Position numbers and translations under genes: made by a program. A stretch of DNA of 64,000 nt from Brachynemurus nebulosus (Eukaryota; Arthropoda; Insecta; Neuroptera; Myrmeleontidae). The stretch spans positions 880,501 to 944,500 of the forward strand of contig JAPWDM010000044.1 of NCBI GenBank assembly GCA_035578155.1. The letters run 5' to 3'. Positions 26,302 through 38,405 of the stretch are shown one piece after another. Positions within the stretch are counted from its first letter, which is position 1. The number at the start of each line of letters is the position of its first letter. The notes under the pieces were generated by a model that saw nothing but the letters and a program-made list of their open reading frames with translations, was not told the DNA's origin and searched no databases.

Positions 26302-26450
26302 AGATGGCGCAGCCACCTTCGAGCCTCGTAAATTCAGTACAAGATGTCGCTGCTCGTCTGGATACTAGCGATCCCTGTGCGTAAGTTTGAGAAATTGTCA
26401 ACAGATGGTGCTGAAAATCCTTTTTAATAGTTAAAAGATGGCGTTGCTAG
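26302..26450. repeat. Subterminal AGATGGCG-type motifs (left arm)
   Basis: AGATGGCGCAGCC (26302), AGATGTCGCTGCTCG (26342), AGATGGTGCTG (26403) and AGATGGCGTTGCTAG (26436) lie 30-60 bases apart, all in one orientation. The right arm has the reverse complements at about 31465-31635. Their spacing is like transposase-binding subterminal repeats, but that role is inferred. Confidence 0.5.
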
Positions 26451-26601
26451 TCTGAACCACCGGGGACTCTATATCTTGATTCATCATTTTATAATATTTT
26501 TATCTGAAAACAGGTTTATACAAGATTTTTCTCTAAATAAAAACACATTTTTTTATTTTAATAAATTTATTTTAAAAAGAAATATTTTACAATAAAAATG
26601 T

Positions 26602-27114
26602 TTAAATGTTATTACAATAATATTTGTATATGGATATGACATTTTCCATGGCGCAAGTTGCTCAGGAATGATGGCCGCATCGAGGACTAGTGTATGTTGA
26701 TGTTATGATTCCCAACTTGGGACAAATTGTTATTCCTTCAAAGTTCATGATGGGCGCGGATGGTAGTAGTCGCTTCAAATACCGCACTTTTTCTTCACCT
26801 TTCGTATAGATGATTGGAGTTCCATGTAGATTGTTTATTAAAATGTATTCTAGTTCCTCGTATTCAATATGTCCATCCATCCAGGAGAACCCATGATGAT
26901 TTTTCCGCAACCAGCGAGCTGTGCGCTGATCTTTTTCACTTAATCCGCAAAACGGTATTGGTGATTTGAATACATAGTGTTGTAGTATATAATCTTTATC
27001 ATAATTTTCTTCGGAATAATCGAATTTCAACACAGCCAATTCCTTTATGTAGAATTTCCCATTTGTTGAATTTGGAAATCCTTGAAAGTCAACAACTGCT
27101 GCGTCGGTCGCCAT
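26602..27114 (-). pseudogene. Unrecognised gene of the inverted-arm element (left copy, near-intact)
   Basis: The frame starts MATDAAVVDFQGFPNS at 27114 and is open for 150 codons to a TGA at 26662-26664. The same frame then continues ATCAMENVISIYKYYCNNI to a natural stop at 26602, giving about 170 residues in all. The right copy has glycine at the TGA position, so the stop is a recent change. Visible features are an N-terminal VVDFQGF strand-like segment, KELAVLKFDY, WLRKNHHGFSWMDGHIEYEE in the middle, LPSAPIMNF, and a C-terminal CGHH...CAM cluster of cysteines and histidines. I have an uncertain memory of similar proteins in insect repeats and of an N-terminal acidic motif resembling DEDD exonucleases; this is not established. 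There is no signal peptide or membrane segment. The sequence is too well conserved between copies to be chance. Confidence 0.65.
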
Positions 27115-28450
27115 TGCGCGATGTCTAGAGTCAAAATGTTGGGCTTAGAATTCAGTAATTAATGTATTCTTTAAGATAAAACTGGTTTTTATAGGCGCGA
27201 GCTTGCTTAAATAAGTCGTATGTATGTATGTATACTGACGTCATTAAAAGATTTAAACTAATTTTTAATATCATACCCTAAAACTTGATTCGAATATAAA
27301 AATTCACATAAATTTATATATAACTATTTGATATTACTATTTAAATAAACGATTATTAGTGGGAAAAGAGTTAGTTTCTTATTCATATACAGATTTTTGT
27401 TAGAAATGTTATAAAAAATTTTATTTGCAATTATGGTACACCATATAGCAAGGTTCACGCTATAGCGTGCATTTGCTTTAATTATATATTCTTTCCATTT
27501 ATCTAAAAAAAAATTGCAATTTAATATGTACAGTGCTCCGTTACAAGTAAGGGTTTCTATACCGTTAAAATCATATTTAACGATATGAATATATTTTAAA
27601 AAAAAAATCATATTTCTTAATATTTTTAAAGCTTATTATGTAATAATAATATCAAGAATTTAAAACAGTTTTGAAACATTAATTTCTCTTCATAGATATT
27701 TTTTTAGGCTTAATTAATTGCACATATTCCCAATATTTTAAGAAAATGCTCCTTTTAATATTTTATAAGTTATGTAAAAAATTTATAGGTATTTTAATCA
27801 AAAAAAAAAATTATTACTTGCTATTGTTAAAAAATTAGTTAAATATATCTATAGGTATTGAATGACCTCTAGCTTTTGTAAACGACTGTATTTAAATTAT
27901 TTTTATTTATCTTAAATAAAAAAATTTCGTTATAAGCGATAAATTGTGTTTGTTTTTCGCATATTGTCACACTCCAATAAATATGTATTGTGTATTATTC
28001 AATGTTTTAATCATATTAAAAAACGTCAAACATCTCAACTCTTAATTGCTATCTTAAATTTGATGGATTTTTTGGATGCATGTATTATACCTGTAAATAC
28101 ATATGTTACAAGAAGGTATTTGTTAGAATTTTTATACATTTATTATCAAAATGAGAATCTGATTATAAAAAAAAAAAAATAGGAAATTCTCCATATAAGA
28201 AAATTTATTTTCAAGAATATAGTATTATTGACACTAAAATTTATTTCGAACAATAATAATGTTGATTTAAAACAATTGAAAATTTTATGCATTCTTTTCA
28301 GATAGGTACATATTAAAAGATAAATTTGAGACTTAAACTAAACAGTACTCTGTTTCTACACCGTTAAAAATCATATTCTACCAAGATACATCAATCTGAC
28401 ACTATTTGCTATTCAGGTAGACCAGTTGCATGTTATTGTCCTATACCCAT
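27115..28450. other. Interior of the inverted-arm element
   Basis: Upstream of the left gene is a short GC-containing stretch (27115-27230, with TAGGCGCGAGCTTGC and GTATGTATGTATGTATA) that may hold its promoter. The remainder is AT-rich without a gene. Confidence 0.35.
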
Positions 28451-28575
28451 TTTTAGTCGAATTTTCTCCGAAAAATTAGACTTATACAGTCTATAAGATA
28501 AGAGCTGCGAGAGGCGAGAGTAGGGGCGCTATCCGTTTTCGGACCCGTAGAACACGAATATGTAGAAAAAAAATG

Positions 28576-28649
<74 letters not shown>

Positions 28650-30154
28650 CCGCCACCTTTTAATTTGTGTAGGGCCCCCCTATGGAAGTTAAGAGATGAA
28701 ATTTGGTAAATGGGGCTTATTTTCGAGGCACCTCATACTATCAAAGTGGGGTCAAATTTTGGGCAAATTTTTTTTCTGACCCGACCTTTCGGGGGGTGGT
28801 GGAGGGCGGAACAGCAATAAAACTTTTCCAAACCGGTTTTAAATAATGTTTCGGTCAATTATCTACAACATATCCAAAATTCAGCTTCCTAGGATGATTT
28901 GGTGGGAGCAGAGGGGGGAAAAACGATTTTCGCTGAATCTAACAGGCCCCCAGCCCCCCAGAATTAACGTAGAGGGTTGAAATTTGGTGTGTTGATAAAG
29001 TTCGTACCTAGGCTGTGCTTTTTGGAGGTTTAAATATTTTACCCCCACCCCCCTCATTTTTAAGCTACAATTTTATGCATTTTCGACGTTTTCGAAGTTT
29101 GTACCACTCGCACAGGTCACCCAAATAAACCTAGAGGGCTGAAATTTTGTACTCGGATTGAGTTAGTATCAAGGGGGTGCCTTTTGGGAGTCTCGACTTT
29201 CAAACCCTACCGCCACCATTTTTATACCCAAAAGAACATGATTTTTCTTGTTTTTTAACAGTTTCGTTCGGGTCAAAATCTCCCCAAATAAACCTAGAGG
29301 GCTGAAATTTTGTGTACAGATTAAGCTAATAGCCAGACATTTTTTTTGGGGGGTTTCAACTTTTAACCCTTACCCCCACGATTTTTACGCCAATATTTCC
29401 TTAATTTTTTTGCTTGTTTTCTAACACGTCTAGAGACTCTCTAAGGAAACCTAGAGGGCTGAAATTTTGTACGTGTATTCAGTTAGTATCCAGCTAGTAC
29501 CTTGTGGGGAGTCCACATTACTTTTCCCCCACTTGTTTCATTTTTACATCGGAATTGAATGCTATTGTTAAATGTGTTTTAAATGCATTACTTTTATTCT
29601 AAATACAAGTAGGCGAATAGTAATTTTAAAAAATTAAAAAAAAAAGTGAATACAATTTTTTAACAAATGAAATACATACATATTAAGTAATTTGAAAATG
29701 TTACTAAAGTCACTGTTTATTTATAAATTAGGAATTTTGGATTTTTATTATTTATAAAATAGAAATTTTGGATTTTTTTGGAAAGAAAAAATATCTTCAT
29801 AAAAGCCTTCCAGTTTACTATTTAAGTTCCTTTTTTAATATTTAAAAATAAAACACAAAGGCAATTGGCGGATAAGCATGGATAGAAATGCCCTCATACG
29901 AATTGTGTTGGCTTTTTCCCTGTTAACTGCTATCGGCACAAAATTGAAATTTACTGAGATTCATTCAGCCCTTAAAAACTTAAAACCTTTTTTTAAAGCC
30001 CCGATCAACCGGACACTCATCATCAGTTTTGAAACCACCAAAATTACAAATCGCTTGTGGACTTTCAATTATATTTCGCTTGTAGACACTCAATACCGAA
30101 GATGAAAGGAAAAATTCGACTTCCGTGATGGGGCTCCGCTGCTCACGGCGTTTT
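28451..30154 (+). mobile_element. Helentron-like non-autonomous element, copy B
   Basis: Full-length plus-strand copy: it begins TTTTAGTCGAATTTTCTCCG, has (TA)n at 28580-28647, the repeated AAACCTAGAGGGCTGAAATT core phrases, then GGAAAAATTCGACTT, the CCGTGA/TCACGG hairpin (30123-30148) and CGTTTT. The subterminal AGTCGAATTTT and AAAATTCGACT are inverted. There is no coding capacity. It is inserted in the interior of the inverted-arm element. Confidence 0.7.
28580..28647. repeat. (TA)n microsatellite in Helentron-like copy B
   Basis: About 34 TA units at the conserved internal position. Confidence 0.95.
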
Positions 30155-31031
30155 TCGTACTACAGCTTACTACGGGAAAGTTATCTCCGTAGTTACAAAA
30201 GTAAACAAACCTTTAATAAATTACCATAGTAAATACCACAATTATACACAAAAATTCTATAATTTTCATATATTTTACCAGTAACGTTCAACTAGGTAAA
30301 AAGTATCATTTAAAAATGAAAACCAAATTCTGAATTTAACGTAAGTAAATATTTACCAATCCACCTTCATCAAGACGAAGTTAGTTATTTTCGATTTCCA
30401 AAAGCATACGTTTGTAAACATTTTTCTTTTATACGTACGTATATCGTATAAACCCATTTTGTTTGCAATTTTTTATTTTAATAATTAAATTCTACGCCAC
30501 TGAGTTAAACATGCATTTAAAGATAGAGGCCGAAATCTAGAGAAACTGTCTAACCTGTATAGTATAATATACTAATCTATCAAATGATTTTGATATTCTA
30601 CAATATATTTATAAATAATCATATTTCTTAATATTTTTAAAAATTAAATAAAAAATATCTTTAAAGGTGAAAAGATAAATAAAATCAAAATCCGAAAAAA
30701 TGCATGCTAAACTTTTAATACAGAATTGGTATTTGAACAAATACCGGGTGTTTCAAGCAACTAAGAACGTATAAATTTTAACACGCAAAATTTGTTATGT
30801 TCAAGGGGTGTTTTGTTTTATTATTATTAAGTATTTAGCAAAATTTTTAAATATTATCGCGTCAAAATAATATTTAGAAGCCATTAAAAGACAATAGCAG
30901 TTACAGACAAATATTTTTTCTAAGCAAACGAATTGAAAATTATTTGTAAGCTGACACCACCATAGATAAATACGTATATAGGGTGGAAAGTAAATAACTC
31001 TCGTAGTTTTAAAAAGCGACATAGTTCCAAA
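30155..31031. other. Interior of the inverted-arm element, right side
   Basis: AT-rich. ATAGGGTGGAAAGTAAATAAC at 30975-30995 resembles one end of the CAGGGTG MITE family and may mark the breakpoint that truncated the right gene copy. Confidence 0.35.
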
Positions 31032-31331
31032 AATCATCATGGGTTCTCCTGGATGGATGGACATATTGAATACGAGGAACTAAAATACATTTTATTAAAC
31101 AATCTACATGGAACTTGAATCATCTATACGAAAGGAGAAGAAAAAGTGCTGTATTTGGAACGACTACTACCGTCAGCGCCCATTATGAACTTTGAAGAAA
31201 TAACAATTTGTCCCAAGTTGAGAATCATAACATCAACATACACTAGTCCTCGATGCGGCCATCATTCCGGAGCAACTTGCGCCACGGAAATTGTCATATC
31301 CATATACAAATATTATTGTGATAACATTTAA
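31032..31331 (+). pseudogene. Unrecognised gene of the inverted-arm element (right copy, 5' truncated)
   Basis: It covers the last ~100 codons of the gene at 26602-27114, on the other strand: NHHGFSWMDGHIEYEELKY, then a TGA where the left copy has a proline codon, then IIYTKGEEKVLYLERLLPS through SPRCGHHSGATCATE to a stop at 31329-31331. The C-terminus is intact here where the left copy has a stop, so between them the two copies show the full C-terminal half. The first ~70 codons are absent. Confidence 0.7.
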
Positions 31332-31870
31332 ACATTAAAACATTTCTTTTTAAAATAATTTTATTAAAATAAAAAAATGTGTTTTTATTTAGAGGGAAAC
31401 CTATATAAACCTGTTTTCAGATAAAAATATGATAAAATTATGAATCAAGGTACAAAGTTCGCGGTGGTTCAGACTAGCAACGCCATCTTTTAATGGATAG
31501 TCTAACTATCAAAAAGGATTTTCAGCACCATCTGTTGACAATTTTTCAAACTTACGCACAGGGATCGCTAGCATTCAGACTACGAGAGCCATCTAGTAGC
31601 GAATTTACAGGGCTCAAACCATCTGTTAGGGAATTTTTTAATTCTTAGGTTAAAAAAATTTTGTTAGGTTAGGTTAGGTTAGATCAAGTTTCATTGGGTT
31701 CACTTAGGTTGGACAAATTTCACTAGATGTCGTTAGGTTGGAGAGCAAATTTTGCTCTACACACCGCCGGAGGCTTCTAGAACCGGCTCAGTAGTTTAAC
31801 CTCCTCCCGAGGTCGGCCAAAAAATCGGTAGGAGGGGACGAGGCCCCCGTTCTCTTATATTTCTGATAAT

Positions 31871-32055
31871 TACGTCAGATGCCCGAAATATGGTTTATTA
31901 GACATTTTTCGTGGGAAAAATGAGTTTTTTGCCAAAATTTACCCAAGTTCAAAAGTTTTTACCATAGGTATTGTTTTACATCGTTGAAAAGGACAGAGAA
32001 AATAAGGTTTTGAACCATTATTCAGGATTCTGTAGGAATGCAGGATTCTGCGAAA
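31871..32055 (+). repeat. F2 repeat, right half
   Basis: TACGTCAGATGCCCGAAATATGG continues the F2 order seen at 33705-33760 (GCATCCGATGCCCGGGACATGG) and ends in CAGGATTCTGCGAAAGGGG, the counterpart of the F2 end GATGCTGCGACAGGAG. Together with 25945-26026 it is a single F2 copy split by the inverted-arm element. Confidence 0.6.
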
Positions 32056-33616
<1,561 letters not shown>

Positions 33617-33944
33617 CCGCGCGATAACTCTCGAACGAAATATCTTACGTTTATGAAATTTGGTGAAAATATTGGAAGTCCCAAACCGTTGGACGAGTTC
33701 GTTAACCAGACGCATCCGATGCCCGGGACATGGTTTTTTGGCAATTTTCGTGAAAAAAATTAGTTTTTGGCCAAAATTACCCCTTATTCAAAAATTTTTG
33801 TGAAATTTTTTCACACCATTGGAAAAAGGAGAAAAATTCACATAGAAAAGGTCTTTAAACTATTATTCTATGTCAACTAGTTTCCAAGAAAAACTAACTT
33901 TTATAAACGGAAATTCGCTATTTTATACAGGATGCTGCGACAGG
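33617..33944 (+). repeat. F2 repeat copy
   Basis: The best F2 copy after its microsatellite: GCGCGATAACTCTCGAACGA, then AAATTTGGTGAAAATATTGG, GATGCCCGGGACATGG, CAACTAGTTTCCAAGAAAAAC and the end GATGCTGCGACAGGAGTATTT. There is no coding potential. It is followed at once by a truncated Helentron-like copy. Confidence 0.6.
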
Positions 33945-33950
33945 AGTATT

Positions 33951-34955
33951 TTGACGTTTCCGAAGTTTGTACCACTCGCACAGGTCACCCTTTGTATTCG
34001 GATTGAGTTAGGATCAAGGGAGTGCTCTTTGGGGGTCTCAACTTTTAACCCTTACCCCCACTATTTTTATACCAAAAAGAACATGATTTTTCTTGTTTTT
34101 TAACAGTTTCGTTCGGGCCAAAATCTCCCCAAATAAACCTAGTGGGCTGAAGTGGGCTTTGTACAGGTTAAGTTACAGGTTAAGTGAGCTGTGTACAGGT
34201 TAAGTTAATAGCCAGCCACTGCTTTTTGAAAGTTTCAACTTTTAACCCTTACCCCTACGATTTTTATGCCAATATTTCCTTGATTTTTTGCTGTTTTTCT
34301 AACACGGCTAGAGTAAACGTAGCTCTGAATAAACGTAGAGGGCTGAAATTTTATACATGTATTAAGTTAGTATCCAGTTAGTGCCTTAATCGGAATTCAA
34401 TGGTATTGTTAAATGAGTTGAAAATCCATTATTTTTATACTATAATACAAGTAGGGGTATAGTAAATTTAAAAATTTTAAAGAAAATGAACTTACTTTTA
34501 TAACAAATGTAATACATACATACTAATATTAAGTAATTTAAAAATGTTATTAAAGTTAATGTTTATTTATAAAGTAGGAATTTTGGATTTTTATTTATAA
34601 AATAGAAATTTTAGATTTTTTTGAAAAGAAAAAATATATTCATAAAGGCCTTCCAGTTTACCATTTAAGGTCCTTTGTTAATATTTAAAAATAAAACACA
34701 AAGCAATTGGCGGATAAGCATGGGTAGGAGTGCCCTCGTACGAATTGTGTTGGCTTTTTTCCTGCTCACTGCTATCGGCACAAAATTGAAATTTATTGAG
34801 ATTCAGCCCTTAAAAACTTAAAACCTTTTTGTTAAAGCCCCGATCAAGCCCCGGCACTCATCATCAGTTTTAAAACCACCAAAATGACAAATCGCTTGTT
34901 GTCTCAATCACATTTCGCTTGTAGACATTCAATACCGAAGATGAAGGGAAAAATT
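33951..34955 (+). mobile_element. Helentron-like non-autonomous element, copy E (truncated)
   Basis: Matches the core and 3' part of copies B and C2 from GAAGTTTGTACCACTCGCAC to ACCGAAGATGAAGGGAAAAA. It lacks the 5' end, the TA tract and the terminal hairpin. It is more diverged than the other copies, with internal deletions, and is probably the oldest. Confidence 0.65.
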
Positions 34956-35316
34956 ATTCTTAAAACCATGATTTTATCAAAACGGCAACGATATTTGCGA
35001 TTAATCTGCGCCCCCTGGTGAACATTGCGCGCCCCCATGGTGGGGGCACCCTCCAGTTTGGAAACCGCTGTCATAGAGCATAAAGCAACATCCAAAGCTA
35101 TTAAATTTTCTGTAAATAGTCTTGATCAGATAACAGAAGTGTAAACAGTGTATTTTTTTCAAAAGAATTTGAAACTATAGACATGTTTTGACATTTTTGT
35201 ACACTCTGTAAACTATACACCTAACAGAAAGATGATGATTACGGTGATTACATTGACTATTATAATTATACTAGATACGTTAGCAAGATTTTGACTTTTG
35301 TATAGTTCCTTTTTTT

Positions 35317-35330
35317 AAATACCCTTGTCG
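35317..35330 (+). repeat. Target-site duplication, left
   Basis: AAATACCCTTGTCG precedes the LINE-derived element. TACCCTTGTCG recurs after its poly-A tail at 37172-37182. The extra As cannot be separated from the tail. Confidence 0.85.
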
Positions 35331-37138
35331 GTGGTGAGGACACCTATAGCAGCTGCCCTTGGCACCCGTGAGGGATATTTATCCCCCATTGGTGTCAAGG
35401 AGGCTAAGGGTTCCAGGGGTAGTTTATGCGCAATACAGTAATCTTCGGATTCTATTAGCCTCTGACTACCCAAGATCGGCACCGTTCCTTCTCGAGGTAC
35501 CACCGTTTTCACAAAAGATGCCGGATCTAGAGGAATAATCCTCGATAGTTCATTTTCGACGACAATGAACGTCGTATGACCGACCGAGGTTATATCCCCC
35601 GTATAAGAGAAGTGCCACCGAAAGTTGAGAAGTGTTATAAGTACCTTGACCGGAATTCAGCATTGAGGGAGCGTAGTAACTTGTATGGGTGTGATTGCCG
35701 GAGTTGTGAATCGTGTTCGGGTGAGTCGAATAGGTGATAGTTTTCTGTGATTCCCATTTGTCGACATTGTGATATTTAGTGCTGTGATATTCTTTTGTAC
35801 GCTGTTTTTATCTCTCCTAGTGTCCACTGGATGGTGCACTCTAGTGTGACACAACTGTGATTTACTTGTGCTGTGATATGATGTTGATTTCTGTCCCTGT
35901 GGCTTCGACGGGTAGGAATGCGGCGTTTGATGCATTCATTCGTGTCGGCCACACGTGTGAGTCAACGTCTGCCCGAACGGCTTGAGCGAGCTCGTCTAGT
36001 AAGGAGACGTTGTCGTCCCTCTCACGGATGCGTTTGTCGGCGTCCTGGGCCGCTTCCGCCCCGTCGAAGTGATAGGGACTCTGGTCAATCTATTGTGATA
36101 CTCTGTGGCACCGTTCCGTTTTCTGTGACCTCGACTCGGACGAACGTGGCCTAGTCAACGTACCGGTCTCCCCAGTAAGTAGACCCCGACGTTTGACAGA
36201 AAAGCACATGTAACTTAGTAATCAGATATCTGACAGAACAGTACATGTAGCCTAGTAATCAGACGTCAACTGTCCTTACATGGGCGAGTTCCTTGGTATT
36301 GACGAAGCCGTTTCGAAATTGTCGAGGTTACGGGGAACGGAATCGTGTTGCAGGGCAAAGAAATCTCACTGTGATATGTTTGTTTTGTCTTTTTAACAAG
36401 TCTCCGTTATTTCTCTCTTTGTTTTAATTATTCTCCTCTTTTACGTTTCTATTTTATCTATTTTTCGCCATGCCGCTATAGACCTGTTTTCATGGTTCTG
36501 CAGCGGTATTGTTTTAATCCCTTGTTGCGTCACTGGTGAACCGGTGGTTCCCCAGTGACGTAATAGGTTTTTGTCTGTGATATTGTATGCAAAATATTCT
36601 TACAGTCTTGTTTTAATCTTTCTCGTCTTTTATGTTTTTATTTTATCTATTTAACGTTAGGCCGCTGTGGACTAGTTTTCATGGTTCTACAGCGGTATTG
36701 TTTTAATCCCTTATTGCGTCCCTGGTCAGCCGGTGGTTCCCCAGAGACGTAATAAGTTTTTGTCTGTGATATTGTTTGAAAAATATTCTTCTAGTCTTTC
36801 TTTTGTACAGTTTATTTTTAGTCGGTTTCTCCACTCCGAGGCCCTATACACCTCGGAGTTTCATCGTTGGTTTTTCAGTCCTTGGTGACCGGACGTTCTG
36901 GCTAGTACTTAGCGTACCGCCACCAAGGACTGTCCGCTCGTTATGAAGCCCTGGGATGGCAGGGCTCATCGGTGAATTTTATCATGTGTATGTTTGTCCG
37001 TTGTCTAATGCATTTATGTGTTCCTGTCTGTATGTGTCGTTTTTATTATTTTCCCGTTTTGGCGGCGCATGCCCTTCGATGGCGATGCCGCCGGACACTG
37101 CTGACCGCGCCATCCACCGGCAACACTGTCCCAATTTT

Positions 37139-37171
<33 letters not shown>
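35331..37171 (+). mobile_element. 1.84-kb non-autonomous LINE derivative with poly-A tail
   Basis: The element is flanked by an 11-14 bp duplication and ends in about 29 As (37143-37171). Its 3' part (36470-37142) has the same ordered blocks as the 3' end of the I-like LINE at 6285-7006, including ATGCCGCTATAG, CCACTCCGAGG and AAGCCCTGGGATGGCAGGGC. The 5' part (35331-36400) is moderately GC-rich and has only short open frames; a 75-codon minus-strand open frame around 35870-36100 has no recognisable similarity. A LINE-like element without its enzymes but with both termini, insertion hallmarks and a tail was most likely mobilised by the LINE's proteins in trans. Whether the 5' part is the LINE's 5' UTR cannot be checked because the LINE copy here lacks its 5' end. 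Confidence 0.75.
36409..36787 (+). repeat. Two tandem 189-bp units in the LINE-type 3' region
   Basis: GCCGCTATAGACCTGTTTTC (36472) and GCCGCTGTGGACTAGTTTTC (36661) head two units 189 bases apart. Each goes on to CAGCGGTATTGTTTTAATCC, a GGTTCCCCAG block and GACGTAATAAG-type sequence. The start CCGCT and AGCGG can pair as a hairpin in each unit. The minus-strand LINE at 6.3 kb shows one recognisable unit. Confidence 0.8.
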
Positions 37172-37174
<3 letters not shown>

Positions 37175-37231
37175 CCTTGTCGCTGACCAAGTTGACGCTG
37201 TAGTACAACATCCATCACAATTATCGTGTTA

Positions 37232-38402
37232 AAGACCGGTCCGACCGTTCCGGGCGATCGGGACGTGCCCGCAATTTGCCGCAAAATGACACATGGCACA
37301 ATGCGGGCAAATTCGACATTCACACCGATGCGGGCACCTCATAAAAACAATTTTTATAAAAATACAATAGAACCAATAAGTGGACAAACGTGTCAGACAT
37401 AAAAGACTTTGAAACTGTAGGCATACAGGGCTATAAAATTATGTATATTTTAACTAATCATACTTTGTGTCTATTTTCAGTTAAATGCAAAATCTGGAAT
37501 TCCCAAAAAATTTTATTACTTCTTTTCTGAATAGCGAAGGATATTTAAAATTAAAATACATATTAAAGGAAGAAAAAAATAAGATTATTTTGAATTTTAT
37601 TGCATATTGATTGCAAATATCTTCTTTTTTTTATGCATATTTCATCATGAAAATGTAAATTTTTATTTTCCGACAATGATTCATGTATTTTTCAGTACTT
37701 ACCTAATTAGTAATTTAGCCGTGTGTATATTTGGTTACTCATATTCTATATTTTTTATAACTATTTCTGCGAAAGTTCTCTGGTCTACAAGTGCTAATAA
37801 ATGTTCGGCAAGAAGCAGGAATCTCTTTCGTTTACTGTTCAAATACTTTGTAATAAATCTTTTGATTTAGAAATAAACCGCGTTTATTTGGTTAAAAAAT
37901 AATTGGTAAGAAGACAAAAGCATATGGTATTATATTGAATTCTATTAAATGTATTTAACTTGCATTTAATGAACTAAATTTGAAATATTAATTAAAAATT
38001 TTGTATTTACCTAATGTTATACCCAAAGATGAAACAAAATTGAATACGTGACCCATACAATCGATTTAAAATTGTGTATTATTTTAATTGAACTAGTGAA
38101 AACATTTATCTTTAGATCTTTTACCTAACAGGTTGTTAAAAAGTAGAAAAAAATTGGTATATGTGCATCTATTTATTAAAATAGGTGACCATTTGAAATT
38201 TTTTTTTTTTTTGTTAAGTATTTTATTACCTACCCACTTCAACAGTTCGTAAGATGCCCGCAGACAGATTGTCTGTCAATTTGCCCGCAAAAACCAGTTC
38301 GTATTGGTCTAAACACGTACATTTAAATACGTGTATTGAATTGTTCGTGCGAGAGGCCGCACGGGCAATCGGACGGGCGCCCGTCACGGTCTGTCCACAC
38401 AC
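37232..38402. mobile_element. Probable PIF/Harbinger-type relic
   Basis: Both sides are TTA (37229-37231 and 38403-38405), the PIF duplication. The left end contains GACCGTTCCGGGCG...TGCCCGC and the reverse-complemented right end GACCGTGACGGGCG...TGCCCGTGC, an imperfect GC-rich inverted pair. The interior is AT-rich and includes a fragment of foldback FB2 at 37603-37890. No transposase or MADF frame is seen. Confidence 0.45.
37603..37890 (+). repeat. Fragment of foldback FB2
   Basis: Matches the inner half and loop of 57554-59130: TTTCATCATGAAAATGTAAA, ATGATTCATGTATTTTTCAG, TATATTTGGTTACT, and the loop AATAAACCGCGTTTATTTGG. Only one arm is present, so FB2 sequences exist outside the palindromic form. 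Confidence 0.75.
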
Positions 38403-38405
38403 TTA

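Larger units (their letters stand above)
26027..31870. mobile_element. Unclassified 5.8-kb element with long inverted arms
   Basis: The outer arms (about 26027-26900 and 31032-31870) are inverted copies of each other. Each has a GC-rich end (AGAAATATAAGAGAACGGGG inward), runs of CCTAA/TTAGG, several AGATGGCG-type motifs and a copy of the same gene, whose 3' ends point outward. The 8-base string TACGTCAG flanks both sides (26019-26026, 31871-31878), and the F2 sequence on the left continues in register on the right, which argues for one insertion event. The right end carries about 5 extra bases (GATAAT) next to the duplication. Inside lie the left gene's upstream region, AT-rich DNA and Helentron-like copy B (28451-30154), which inserted later. 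The alternative is two independent inverted insertions of a 1.1-kb element. I cannot assign a superfamily. Confidence 0.6.

Noticed and set aside
35657..36154. Longer open frames on both strands in the 5' part of the LINE derivative
   Set aside because: No recognisable domain; overlapping frames on opposite strands in a locally GC-rich region are expected by chance.
36409..36787. Considered as a CRISPR-like or satellite array
   Set aside because: Only two 189-bp units, inside a retroelement 3' region; no short repeat/spacer pattern. No CRISPR array occurs in this window.
37141..37323. Minus-strand open frame starting in the poly-A tail region
   Set aside because: Runs across the poly-A tail, giving poly-Phe; an artefact of the retroelement tail.
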